A DNA stretch of 64,000 nt from JBBROS01 sp963752225 (lineage in GTDB: Bacteria; Pseudomonadota; Alphaproteobacteria; Acetobacterales; Acetobacteraceae): positions 62,001-126,000 of the forward strand of contig CAVVXS010000008.1 in the NCBI GenBank assembly GCA_963752225.1. Reading direction: 5' to 3'. The translations under genes and the position numbers were made by a program. Shown here in pieces: positions 18,846 through 27,269 of the stretch. Position 1 is the first letter of the stretch. The number at the start of each line of letters is the position of its first letter. The notes beneath the pieces were generated by a model. The model saw nothing but the letters and a program-made list of their open reading frames with translations. It did not search any database and was not told where the DNA came from.

Positions 18846-18877
18846 CCGTGTCGAGTGTAGAACACTCTCGGACACGG
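18846..18877 (+). promoter_or_regulatory. Leader hairpin covering the ribosome binding site of the 87-aa gene
   Basis: Two nested perfect stems: outer CCGTGTC (18846-18852) with GACACGG (18871-18877), inner GAGTGT (18853-18858) with ACACTC (18862-18867), loop AGA, and a 3-base bulge TCG on the 3' side. The Shine-Dalgarno GGAGA (18876-18880) begins inside the outer 3' arm, and the ATG is at 18886. If it forms in RNA the hairpin would partly hide the ribosome binding site. No known riboswitch class is recognised. Confidence 0.55.
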
Positions 18878-18885
18878 AGATTAAG

Positions 18886-19149
18886 ATGGAAGATGGTCAG
18901 AGGCCCGGCTACCTCACTGAAGTCGAGGCGTCCCATCTTCTGACCCAGGCCATCCCGGGAGCGATCGTGGTGCATCTGAAGCGTGAGATCGAGAGCGAGA
19001 CCGGGCAGGGTCGTACGGCGCGCCGGATGTTCATCGAGCTGAGCCTGGGCGAGGCGGTGCAGCACTGGCAGCACATGGGCGACCTGATCCGCCATGCCGG
19101 CGCGATGCAGCGGGACGGCGCCCACGCCGATATCGCCAACAACCTATGA
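18886..19149 (+). CDS. Unknown 87-residue protein
   Basis: I do not recognise this gene. The protein is soluble, mixed helix and strand, with the core HLLTQAIPGAIVVHLKREIE and RRMFIELSLGEAVQHWQHMG, and an acidic N-terminus. It has no signal peptide and no cysteines. The start ATG at 18886 follows GGAGA, which sits in a hairpin. The stop TGA overlaps the ATG of the next small gene, so translation is probably coupled to the AtzG-like subunit and the amidase downstream. A role linked to that amidase is inference from position only. Confidence 0.7.
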   Translation: MEDGQRPGYLTEVEASHLLTQAIPGAIVVHLKREIESETGQGRTARRMFIELSLGEAVQHWQHMGDLIRHAGAMQRDGAHADIANNL

Positions 19150-19361
19150 CGCAGCCTTCAGCGGCCGGCGTGACGGAAGCGGAGTTCGCGGTCCTCGCGC
19201 GCCGGGCCGGCTTGCAGCTAGACGACGGGCAGCGCGCGACCTTGTTCGGCGTCTACGGCCAGCTTGAGGCGATGCTGACCCGGCTGCGCGGGGCCGGCGA
19301 GCGGGTGCGCGGCGCGGAACCGGCGCACGTCTTTCTGCCGGGCCAGGGCTGGGGCGGTTGA
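19146..19361 (+). CDS. AtzG/GatC-like small amidase subunit
   Basis: 71 residues. The layout FAVLARRAGLQLDDGQRATLFGVYGQLEAMLTRLRG, followed by a short C-terminal strand with PAHVFLP, resembles GatC and AtzG. These are small belt-like subunits that wrap and stabilise a GatA-type amidase. The gene starts inside the stop of the 87-aa gene and its own stop overlaps the TTG start of the amidase gene, so the three are coupled. Because the protein is so short, the family call rests on pattern and context. Confidence 0.65.
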   Translation: MTQPSAAGVTEAEFAVLARRAGLQLDDGQRATLFGVYGQLEAMLTRLRGAGERVRGAEPAHVFLPGQGWGG

Positions 19362-20746
19362 CCCTGCTGACGATCGCAGCAGCGCATCGGGCGCTGGCGG
19401 CAAGGCAGGTGTCGGCGACCGAGTTGGTGCAGCAGTCGCTGGCGCGGATCGAGCGACTCGACAGCACCCTGCACGCCTTCATCCGGGTCACCCCGGAGCG
19501 GGCCTTGGCCGACGCCAAGGCGTCCGACGCGCGCCGCTCCTCGGGCGCGCCGCTCGGCCCGCTCGACGGCATCCCGATTGCGCACAAGGACATCTACGAG
19601 ACCGCCGGCATCGCCACGACCGCGCACTCGAAGCTGCTGCAGGATTACGTGCCCGAGGCCGACGGCACCGTGGTGCGGCGCTGGCGCGAGGCAGGCGTTT
19701 CGCTGCTGGGCAAGCTCGCGACGCATGAATTCGCATTCGGCGGTCCCAGCTTCGACTTGCCGTGGCCGCCGGTGCGCAACCCGTGGAACCCCGAGCACTT
19801 CACCGCCGGCAGCAGCAGCGGCACGGCCGCCGCGATCGCCTCGGGCATGATCATGGGCGGAACCGGATCCGACACCGGCGGCTCGATCCGCGGCCCGTCC
19901 GCCTTGTGCGGCCTGGCCGGCATCAAGCCGACCTATGGGTTGTGCAGCCGCGCCGGCGTTTTGCCGCTCGCCTACAGCCTCGATCATACCGGGCCGATGG
20001 CCTGGACGGTCGAGGACGTCGCGCTGCTGCTGCAGGCGATGGCCGGACCGGACCCGGCCGACCCGGCGTCGGCACCCGGCCCGGTGCCGGACTTGACCGG
20101 CAGCCTCGGACGCGGCGTCAAGGGCATGCGGATCGGCGTCGCCCGCTCGTGGATCGATGGCGAACCCAAGGTCAGCCCGGCGACGCTGGCGGCGGTCGCC
20201 GGCGCCGAGCAGAGCTTCCGCGAGCAGGGCGCCGAGGTGTTCGACGTCGAACTGCCGCCGCTGGCCGATTTCGGCGCGTGCGGCTTCGTCATCCTGATCG
20301 TCGAGGCCTATGCCGCGCACGAGCCTTGGATGCGGTCCCGTTTCAACGACTACGGCGAGCTGCTGCGCGACCGCATGGCGCTCGGCGCCCTCGTCAGCGG
20401 GCCCGATTACGTGCAAGCGCTGCGGCTGCGGCGCGAGCTCTGCGCCGAGATGGCGGTGGTGATGCAGGGGTGCGACCTGCTGCTGACGGCGGCGGCGAAC
20501 GGCGAGGCGCCGCGGCTCGATCAGGTGCCGAAATGGGCGGCGTTCGAGCGGCCGAGCCTGACGATCCCGTTCAACGTCACCGGGCAGCCGGCGTTGACGG
20601 TGTGCGCCGGGTTCGGCGAGGCGGGGTTGCCGGTGGCCATCCAGCTCGTCGGGCGCCCGTTCGCGGACGCCGCCGTGCTCGCGGCGGGCCATGCGTATGA
20701 GCGCGCCCATGGCTGGCGAGCGGTCAGGCCGTCCTTGGCAACCTAG
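19358..20746 (+). CDS. Amidase-signature hydrolase (AtzE/GatA type)
   Basis: 462 residues from a TTG start in a TTGA overlap with the AtzG-like gene. The Ser-cisSer-Lys triad of the family is visible: K77 in AHKDIY, the cis-Ser within GSSSG (151-155) and nucleophile S176 in SDTGGSIRGP. Such enzymes hydrolyse amides or carbamoyl compounds in the cytoplasm. The pairing with a small GatC-like subunit favours an AtzE-type amide or carboxybiuret hydrolase over a tRNA amidotransferase, since no gatB is present. The actual substrate is unknown. Confidence 0.88.
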   Translation: MTLLTIAAAHRALAARQVSATELVQQSLARIERLDSTLHAFIRVTPERALADAKASDARRSSGAPLGPLDGIPIAHKDIYETAGIATTAHSKLLQDYVPEADGTVVRRWREAGVSLLGKLATHEFAFGGPSFDLPWPPVRNPWNPEHFTAGSSSGTAAAIASGMIMGGTGSDTGGSIRGPSALCGLAGIKPTYGLCSRAGVLPLAYSLDHTGPMAWTVEDVALLLQAMAGPDPADPASAPGPVPDLTGSLGRGVKGMRIGVARSWIDGEPKVSPATLAAVAGAEQSFREQGAEVFDVELPPLADFGACGFVILIVEAYAAHEPWMRSRFNDYGELLRDRMALGALVSGPDYVQALRLRRELCAEMAVVMQGCDLLLTAAANGEAPRLDQVPKWAAFERPSLTIPFNVTGQPALTVCAGFGEAGLPVAIQLVGRPFADAAVLAAGHAYERAHGWRAVRPSLAT

Positions 20747-20895
20747 GTGCGACCCGTTTACGTTAACTCCAGCCTTCCGGGGCCGGGGAGCGGCCGGGCC
20801 GGCGATGCGTTGCCGTTGCGCCGGGCCGGGCATCGAGGCCGACGGCGCCCCAACATGGGGATGAAGGGCAGGAGGACCGCTGGGACAAAAGGCTT

Positions 20896-21360
20896 GTGCC
20901 AGTTGCAATGGCCGGCGGGACCAGGGCGCATTCTCTTATCAAGACGAACCTGATCCGGGCTGTCGGGAACCGGCTGATGCGGCGGTCGTGCTTCATCTAC
21001 GACGACACGCTGCAGGTCGTGGTGGGCGGCAACGTACGCTACCCCGACGCCTTTGTCGCGTTCGGCTTGTTTCCCAACACGGCGCGGCGCGCCGACAATC
21101 CGATCGTCGTGTTCGAGGTGCTGTCCCCCTCGACCGCGGTCATGGATCAGATCGTCAAGACGCTGGAGTATCGGGCGACGCCGTCGATCATGCGCCTGGT
21201 GCTGGTGGAGCAACGCCGCATCGAGGCCCTTGTCGAGGCGCGCGAGGACGACGGTTGGCGCGCAACCCTCTATACGGATCCGGCGGCAATGCTCGAAATG
21301 CCGGAGATCGGCATCAGCGTGCCGCTTCGCGAGCTGTACGAGGGAGTGATCGAGGCGTGA
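20896..21360 (+). CDS. Uma2-family (DUF820) putative nuclease, 5'-truncated
   Basis: The 154-residue product has the conserved VAMAGGTRAHSLIKTNL, RYPDAFVAF and VVFEVLSPST segments and the Lys in QIVKTLEYR, which are the proposed PD-(D/E)XK residues of Uma2. The usual first 25-30 residues before VAMAGG are missing: upstream in-frame codons (DRWDKRLVP) are open but have no ATG, GTG or TTG before a GTG at 20896. The function of the family is unproven. Its last codons overlap the GTG of the GMC gene (GTGA), so it is probably still translated. Confidence 0.7.
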   Translation: MPVAMAGGTRAHSLIKTNLIRAVGNRLMRRSCFIYDDTLQVVVGGNVRYPDAFVAFGLFPNTARRADNPIVVFEVLSPSTAVMDQIVKTLEYRATPSIMRLVLVEQRRIEALVEAREDDGWRATLYTDPAAMLEMPEIGISVPLRELYEGVIEA

Positions 21361-22979
21361 CCGATTGCGACTACCTGGTCATCGGCGGCGGCACCGCGGG
21401 CTGCATCATGGCGGCGCGGCTGTCGGAGGATCCGGCGGCCAAGGTGATCCTGCTGGAAGCGGGGCCAGAAGACAGCGATCCCTGGATCCACATCCCAGCC
21501 GGCTATGCACGGCTATTCGCCAGCGGCAAGTTCGATTGGCGCTTCGCCACCGAACCGGAGCCGGAGCTCGGCGGCCGCCGGATCAACTGGCCGCGCGGCC
21601 GGGTGCTGGGCGGGTCGGGCTCGATCAACGGCCTCGTGTTCCTGCGCGGCTCGCCGCACGACTATGACCGTTGGGCGCAGGCCGGGGCCCGCGGCTGGTC
21701 GTTCGAGGACGTGCTGCCGACCTTCTGCCGGCTGGAGGACTGGCAGGGCATCCCCAGCCCGGCCCGGGGGCGCGGCGGACCGGTGCCGGTCAGCGAACCG
21801 CGCCAACTCTGCGAAGGCGCCTCGGCCTTCATCGACGCCTGTGTCGCGGCCGGGTTTCCGCGCCATGCCGACATCAACGCCGACGCCATCGAGGGCGTGG
21901 CGCCGATCCAGATGAACGTGCGCCGCGGCCGCCGCGTCAGCACTGCGCGGGCCTATCTGAAGCCGGCGCGCGGCCGGGCGAACCTCACTGTGCACACCCG
22001 CACCAATGTCAGCCGCATCCTGTTCGAGCAGGGCCGCGCCGTCGGCTGCATGGCCGAGCGGGACGGCGCGGGGCCGGAGCGGTTCTCGGCCCGGCGCGAG
22101 GTGATCCTGTGCGCCGGCGCCGTGGTGTCGCCCAAGCTGCTGATGCTGTCGGGCGTGGGCGACGGCGCGGCGCTGCAGGCGCTCGGGCTGCCGGTGGTGC
22201 TCGACCGGCCCGGCGTCGGGCAGAACCTGCAAGACCACCTCATCGCCCGGCTCGCCTTCCGCACCCGGCCGGCCGGGACAATGAACGAGCGCGCCGGCAC
22301 CCTGCTGCGGCAGGCGATGATGGCCGCCGGCTACGCCTTGCATCGGAGCGGGCCGATGGCGGTCGGCGCCACCGAGGCGACCCTGTTCGCCCGGGTGACG
22401 CCGGGCGCCGAGGAGGCCGAGGTGCAGTACCAGTTCGTCAACTTCAGCCTCAAGCCGAATGCCGGCTACGTTTTGGCCGACCATCCCGGGTTCATGTTCA
22501 ATTTCGGCCAATGCCGGCCCGACAGCCGCGGCAGCATCACCCTGCGCAGCCCCGACCCGGCGGCCGCGCCGGTGATCCATGCCAATTACCTGTCCGCGCC
22601 CACGGACCAGCGGGTGATGCTGGACGGCCTGAAGCTCGGCCAGCGGATCGCCGCCACCCCGCCCTTCAGCGACCTCGTGCTCGAGCCGTTGTGGCCCGAT
22701 CCCGGTGAGCCCGTTGACGACACGGCCAAGCTGGATTTTATCCGGGCGACCGGCACCACGGTGTATCATCCCTGCGGCACCTGCCGGATGGGAGGCGACG
22801 ATCGCGCCGTGGTCGACACGCGGCTTCGGGTGCGCGGAGTGGACGGACTGCGCGTGGTGGACGCTTCGGTGTTCCCGCTGGTGCCCACGAGCAACATCCA
22901 GCCGGCGGTGATGATGGTGGCCGAGCGGGCGGCGGCGATGGTCCGGGAGGATGCCGGCGCGCGAGTCCTGGCCGCTTAG
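21357..22979 (+). CDS. GMC-family FAD oxidoreductase (choline/alcohol dehydrogenase-like)
   Basis: 540 residues from a GTG that overlaps the Uma2 stop by four bases. The FAD-binding motif GGGTAGC (10-16), the GMC signature GRVLGGSGSINGLVFLRG and the second signature near GAVVSPKLLMLSGVG are present. The catalytic His lies in TVYHPCGTCRMG and the partner Asn in TSNIQPAVMMVAERA. Family enzymes oxidise primary alcohols, choline or sugars in the cytoplasm. No betaine aldehyde dehydrogenase is nearby, so choline is not specially favoured. It ends one base before the convergent DUF3445 gene. Confidence 0.9.
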   Translation: MTDCDYLVIGGGTAGCIMAARLSEDPAAKVILLEAGPEDSDPWIHIPAGYARLFASGKFDWRFATEPEPELGGRRINWPRGRVLGGSGSINGLVFLRGSPHDYDRWAQAGARGWSFEDVLPTFCRLEDWQGIPSPARGRGGPVPVSEPRQLCEGASAFIDACVAAGFPRHADINADAIEGVAPIQMNVRRGRRVSTARAYLKPARGRANLTVHTRTNVSRILFEQGRAVGCMAERDGAGPERFSARREVILCAGAVVSPKLLMLSGVGDGAALQALGLPVVLDRPGVGQNLQDHLIARLAFRTRPAGTMNERAGTLLRQAMMAAGYALHRSGPMAVGATEATLFARVTPGAEEAEVQYQFVNFSLKPNAGYVLADHPGFMFNFGQCRPDSRGSITLRSPDPAAAPVIHANYLSAPTDQRVMLDGLKLGQRIAATPPFSDLVLEPLWPDPGEPVDDTAKLDFIRATGTTVYHPCGTCRMGGDDRAVVDTRLRVRGVDGLRVVDASVFPLVPTSNIQPAVMMVAERAAAMVREDAGARVLAA

Positions 22980-22980
22980 C

Positions 22981-23937
22981 TCAAGACAGGCCGGCGGTTG
23001 ATGCAGGCGGCGCGTCGGCCCGAAGCCTGGCCAGCAGCGCGTCCCGGAAAGCCGGCAAGCTTTTGTAGGTGGCGAGGCTCGGCGGCAACGCCTCCACCGC
23101 GCTCGCCAGGGTGGTGGCGGCGCCGGGCACGGCCAAGACCCGGGACAACCCGTAGCTGTGCACCCGGATCGCGAACAGGACGGCGCCGCTGCGGGGCAGC
23201 CGGGTCAGCGTTTGCCGCTCGACCCGGAGGAACAGGCGGTCGGCCACGTTGTCCGGCGTGAACGAGGGGTCGGCCGCTGCCCGGTGCTTGCCGCCGATCA
23301 GGAACAGCGCGCCATCGTCCACGATGCTCCAATTGAACCGCTCGGCCAGCTTGCCGGGCCGTAGCGCGACCATGAACCGGTCCACCGGCGCCGCCAGGCG
23401 GTCGGGGTAGAGCGGCACCGGGGCATGGACCGCCGCCAGCGGCCGCCCGATCTTCTCCTGCAGCAACCAACGGCTCGGGGCGCACAGCACGGCGGCGGCC
23501 AGCACCGGCGACGGACCTTGCGTATCGATCAGGCACAGATCCTCCTGCACCAGCCGGCCCGCCAATTCGAGCGGGTCGAATGGCGGGGCGTGCAGGTCCC
23601 AGCTTTCGCCGGTCAGGCGGTTGTGCAGCACCGGCCCAGTTCGTTCGAACCAGCCGGGATAGCGGCGCGGCAACAGATCGGCCAGCACGCCCAAAACGTC
23701 CTCCCGTGCAGCTTCCGAGCCCGGCGTTGCGGCGAACACCGCCTCCCGCTTGCGCGTGAGGCGATCGCGACGCTCGGCCATCTCGTCCGGGTAGCGGTCG
23801 TCGATCTCGAGGAGGTCGTCCGGCGACCGGGCGACAAGGCCCATCGCCATGCGGAACGGCGTCGCCTCGAACGGAAGGTGCAGGCGCTCTGGCGGCAGCG
23901 GCGGGACGACGCCGCCCGCCGCCGGCGCGTCAGGCAC
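22981..23937 (-). CDS. DUF3445 / heme-dependent oxidative N-demethylase-like protein
   Basis: 318 residues of the DUF3445 family; some members are alpha subunits of heme-dependent oxidative N-demethylases (HODM). Typical segments are LPFEATPFRMAMGL, RRYPGWFER, RPLAAVHAPVPLYPDRL and RVERQTLTRLPRSGAVLFAIR. The reductase subunits of a full HODM complex are not in the window. Its start overlaps the 3' end of the helicase gene by eight bases, so it is probably co-transcribed with it. The substrate is unknown; dimethylamine is only known for distant members. Confidence 0.82.
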   Translation of the reverse strand: MPDAPAAGGVVPPLPPERLHLPFEATPFRMAMGLVARSPDDLLEIDDRYPDEMAERRDRLTRKREAVFAATPGSEAAREDVLGVLADLLPRRYPGWFERTGPVLHNRLTGESWDLHAPPFDPLELAGRLVQEDLCLIDTQGPSPVLAAAVLCAPSRWLLQEKIGRPLAAVHAPVPLYPDRLAAPVDRFMVALRPGKLAERFNWSIVDDGALFLIGGKHRAAADPSFTPDNVADRLFLRVERQTLTRLPRSGAVLFAIRVHSYGLSRVLAVPGAATTLASAVEALPPSLATYKSLPAFRDALLARLRADAPPASTAGLS

Positions 23938-25621
23938 GGGCGTAGCGGGGCTTGGCTTGGCTGCGCGCGGCCGACCCGACCGGCTTGCCGGCCGGCGCCG
24001 CGGCTTCGATCCGTGGCTCGTGCGGGCCGGCGTCGCGGATGGCGACGCTGAACCGGGCGACCGCTTGGGGCACGATCTCGAACCGCGTATCGGTGTCGAA
24101 TACGCGGATCGTGCCGATGTCGGCCTTGGTCACGTCGCCGAGGCGGCAGATCAGCGGGATCAGCCATTTCGGATCGGCGTTCTTGCGCCGGCCGACGGAG
24201 ATGCGGAACCAGGCGCCGCCGACGTCCGCCCTGTGACTGGGCCGCTCGCCGGGCCGGTCGCGGGTCGGGCTGCGATCGTAGACCGGGCGGTCGGTGCGCG
24301 ACGCGGCGGGCGCTTCGGTGAAGTTGTCCTCGGCGGTCGGCAGGCGGGCGCGCAGCGTGCGGGCGAGGGCGGCGGCGATGGCGTCGGGGCCGATCCGCTC
24401 CAGCAGCTTCTGGCCGAGCGCGACGTCGGCCTCGTTCGCATCGGCCACGAGGCCCGGGTCGGCCAACAGGCGCTCCTCGTCGCGCTCGGCGATCAGGCTG
24501 CGGCTGGGCGGGTCGGACCAGCCGGCGTCGATGCCGGCACTGAGGAAAAGCTGGTCGGCGCGGCGACGCTTGGCGAATGGCACCAGCACCACCGACGTGC
24601 CCTTGCGGCCGGCCCGGCCGGTGCGCCCGCTGCGATGCAGCAGCGTTTCCTTGTTGGTCGGCAGGTCGGCATGGATGACGAGGTCGAGGTCGGGCAGGTC
24701 CAGCCCGCGGGCCGCGACGTCGGTCGCGACGCAGACCGAGGCGCGGCCGTCACGCAGCGCCTGCAAGGCATGGGTGCGTTCGGCTTGGCTCAACTCGCCG
24801 CTGAGCGCGACCGCATTGAAGCCGCGCATCTGCAGCCGCTCATGCAGCCGCCGCACGTTGTCGCGGGTGGCGCAGAACACCAGCGCCGCCCGGCTTTCGA
24901 AGTAGCGCAGCACGTTGACGGCGCCGCGCTCGATGTCGTGCGGCGCCAGCAGCACGGCGCGGTACTCGATGTCAGCGTGCGGCTCGTTGCGGCGCACCGT
25001 GTCGATGCGTAACCCGTCCTGCTGGTAGCGCCGGGCCAGCGCGGCGATGTCCTTGGCGATGGTGGCCGAGAACAGCAGCGTGCGGCGGCCGGAGGGGGTG
25101 GCGTCGAGGATGAACTCGAGGTCCTCGCGGAACCCGAGATCCAGCATCTCGTCGGCTTCGTCGAGGATGACGGCGCGGAGCTGCGCCAAGTCGAGCCGGT
25201 TCCGCTCCAAGTGGTCACGCAGCCGGCCCGGCGTGCCGACGACGATGTGGCAGCCGGCCGCCAAGGCCCGGGCCTCGGCGCGCGCATCCATGCCGCCAAC
25301 GCAGGAGGCGATCCGGGCGCCGGTTTCGGCGTAGAGCCATGTGAGCTCGGCCTTGACCTGCATCGCGAGCTCGCGGGTCGGCGCGACGACCAACGCCAAC
25401 GGCGCCCCCGGCGCGCCGAACCGCTCCGCGTCGCCCAACAGGGTCGGCGCCACGGCCAGGCCGAATGCCACCGTCTTGCCCGAGCCGGTTTGCGCCGACA
25501 CCAGCAAGTCGCGCTCGGCGGCCGTGGGGACGAGCACGGCGGATTGGACGTCGGTGGGTTCGAGATAGTCGCGTGCGAGGAGTGCGCGGCTCAGCGCCGG
25601 GTTCAGGTCAGGAAAAGGCAT
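23930..25621 (-). CDS. DEAD-box RNA helicase with DbpA-type RNA-binding domain
   Basis: 563 residues. The helicase core shows AQTGSGKT (43-50), PTRELA (81-86), GTPGR, DEAD (154-157), SAT (185-187) and HRSGRTGRAG. The C-terminal region from about 475 (GGAWFRISVGRRKNADPKWL) matches the DbpA/CsdA RNA-recognition fold, followed by a basic tail. It unwinds structured RNA, probably in ribosome assembly or cold adaptation. The DUF3445 gene overlaps its stop. The M29 aminopeptidase gene lies upstream on the same strand with 60 bases between. Confidence 0.92.
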   Translation of the reverse strand: MPFPDLNPALSRALLARDYLEPTDVQSAVLVPTAAERDLLVSAQTGSGKTVAFGLAVAPTLLGDAERFGAPGAPLALVVAPTRELAMQVKAELTWLYAETGARIASCVGGMDARAEARALAAGCHIVVGTPGRLRDHLERNRLDLAQLRAVILDEADEMLDLGFREDLEFILDATPSGRRTLLFSATIAKDIAALARRYQQDGLRIDTVRRNEPHADIEYRAVLLAPHDIERGAVNVLRYFESRAALVFCATRDNVRRLHERLQMRGFNAVALSGELSQAERTHALQALRDGRASVCVATDVAARGLDLPDLDLVIHADLPTNKETLLHRSGRTGRAGRKGTSVVLVPFAKRRRADQLFLSAGIDAGWSDPPSRSLIAERDEERLLADPGLVADANEADVALGQKLLERIGPDAIAAALARTLRARLPTAEDNFTEAPAASRTDRPVYDRSPTRDRPGERPSHRADVGGAWFRISVGRRKNADPKWLIPLICRLGDVTKADIGTIRVFDTDTRFEIVPQAVARFSVAIRDAGPHEPRIEAAAPAGKPVGSAARSQAKPRYARA

Positions 25622-25681
25622 GGTCCCGATATGATGGCGGCCGCACCCGATTGAAAGCGCCGTTCGCGCGGGGCTGGGCGG

Positions 25682-26929
25682 CTATACCCATTCCCCGGCC
25701 CGCATCACCGGCTCGGCGGCGCCGCCGGGCAGCACGCCGTCGACGTCCACCTCGCCCGAGCCGATCATCCAGTCGATGTGGATGAGACTGGAATTGGCAC
25801 CACGATCGGCGAGCTCGGCGTCGCTGGCGGTGGTGCCGTCCTTGAGGCAGGTGCGATAGGCCTGGCCGAGCGCGATGTGGCTGGCGGCGTTCTCGTCGAA
25901 CAGGGTGTTGAAGAACAGCAGGCCGCTGGCGCTGATCGGCGAGGAATGCGGCACCAGCGCCACCTCGCCCAGTCGGCGAGCGCCGTCGTCGGTGCCGAGC
26001 ACCTTCTGCAGCACGTCCTCGCCGCTGCTGGCATGGGCCTCGGTGATGCGGCCCGCTTCGAACGTCACGGCGATGTCGCGGATCAGGGTGCCTTGGTAGG
26101 ACAGCGGCTTGGTGCTGCGGACCCGGCCCTCGACACGGGCGAGGTGGGGGGTGGTGAACACCTCCTCGCTGGGGATGTTGGGGTTGCAGACGATGCCGTT
26201 CTTGGCCGGCTCGGCACCGCCCAGCCAGAGATGGCCGTCGGACAGCCCGACGCGCAGGTCGGTGCCAGGGCCGCGGAAATGCAGCGCCTCGTATTGCTTG
26301 GCGGTCAGCAAGCTGGTGCGAGCGTGCAGGGCGGCGTTGTGTGTGGCCCAGGCGGCAACCGGGTCGGGCAAATCGACACGGGAGGCGGCGAAGATCGCGT
26401 CCCAGAGCTTGCTGACGGCCGCGTCCTCCTCGAGGTCGGGGAACATCAGTGCGGCCCAAGCCGGCGTCGCGTAGCATACGATCGACCAGTTGATGGCGAA
26501 GTTGGTGATCAGCTCGAGCGCCGGCCGGTAGGCGACGGAGCGGGCGCGGTTGGCCCGGGCGACGCGGTCGGGGTCTTGGCCGGACAACAGCGCCGGGTTT
26601 TCGCCACCGATCGCCATGCGCGCGGCCCCGGCGCGATAGGCGCTGGCCATGCCTTCGAACAGCCAAGCCGGCGCGTAGTCGAAGGCGTCGTCGGGCGCGT
26701 GCTGGAAGCGGCTGAGCGTCGCGGCGTCGTCGGTAAGCAGGGTCGTGACTTGGCTGGCACCGGCTTTGTAGGCGTGCTCGGTAATCCGCCGCACCAGCGG
26801 AACTGCCTGCAACGGCGCCGTCAGCACGAGTTCCTGGCCGTGTCGCAAGCCGAGCCCGACATTGACCGCGACCTGCGCCAAGCGGTCGAGCCGGGCTTCG
26901 TGAGTGGGGCGGACGGCGGCGACGTTCAT
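25682..26929 (-). CDS. Family M29 aminopeptidase
   Basis: 415 residues of the AmpS/AmpT family of two-metal aminopeptidases. The N-terminal domain contains VNVGLGLRHGQELVL. The C-terminal metal site is visible in IPSEEVFTTPH (two Glu and His), SSPISASGLLFFNTLFDENAASHIALG and SLIHIDWMIGS, which supply the Glu, His and Asp ligands and the Tyr/His pair. It removes N-terminal residues from peptides in the cytoplasm. It stands alone, with an unusually AT-rich 340-base gap upstream that carries two inverted repeats. Confidence 0.9.
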   Translation of the reverse strand: MNVAAVRPTHEARLDRLAQVAVNVGLGLRHGQELVLTAPLQAVPLVRRITEHAYKAGASQVTTLLTDDAATLSRFQHAPDDAFDYAPAWLFEGMASAYRAGAARMAIGGENPALLSGQDPDRVARANRARSVAYRPALELITNFAINWSIVCYATPAWAALMFPDLEEDAAVSKLWDAIFAASRVDLPDPVAAWATHNAALHARTSLLTAKQYEALHFRGPGTDLRVGLSDGHLWLGGAEPAKNGIVCNPNIPSEEVFTTPHLARVEGRVRSTKPLSYQGTLIRDIAVTFEAGRITEAHASSGEDVLQKVLGTDDGARRLGEVALVPHSSPISASGLLFFNTLFDENAASHIALGQAYRTCLKDGTTASDAELADRGANSSLIHIDWMIGSGEVDVDGVLPGGAAEPVMRAGEWV

Positions 26930-27114
26930 GGGAAGCCTCGGATCGGTGTCGCGGCAGCTTACCGCAAATTGCGGTGCAGAGCCCAGGCGGCAAGCTGCGC
27001 CAACTCTTCCATCACAACTTGGTGTGGACCAGCCGGTTTGATCGGAGCGGCGGACGGTCGGTGAGATGATTTTGGCTCAAATCCCGGGACTCAATCGCGA
27101 AGCAAGAATGCGTT

Positions 27115-27127
27115 AACCAATTTGGTT
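27115..27127. promoter_or_regulatory. Inverted repeat AACCAA-T-TTGGTT
   Basis: A perfect 6-bp inverted repeat around one central T, in the AT-rich gap between the aminopeptidase gene and the 96-aa membrane-protein gene (26930-27269). It has the size of a dimeric-repressor operator. No regulator is identified. Confidence 0.4.
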
Positions 27128-27184
27128 CAGAATAAACGGGTCAGATCACCAGGATGCGAAGGGAACAGCTTACTGATCTTAGCT

Positions 27185-27203
27185 TTCGTTCTAATTGAAC
27201 GAA
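27185..27203. promoter_or_regulatory. Inverted repeat TTCGTTC-TAATT-GAACGAA
   Basis: A perfect 7-bp inverted repeat with a 5-base AT-only spacer, 66 bases before the TTG start of the 96-aa membrane protein. The rest of the 26930-27269 gap shows no gene. Its symmetry and AT-rich spacer suggest a transcription-factor site, though an RNA hairpin is also possible. Confidence 0.45.
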
Positions 27204-27269
27204 CAGGTTAGACAGCCCCGACCATTCATCCGGAGATCGCTGACGCTACGCCATCGTAGGAGCAACATT

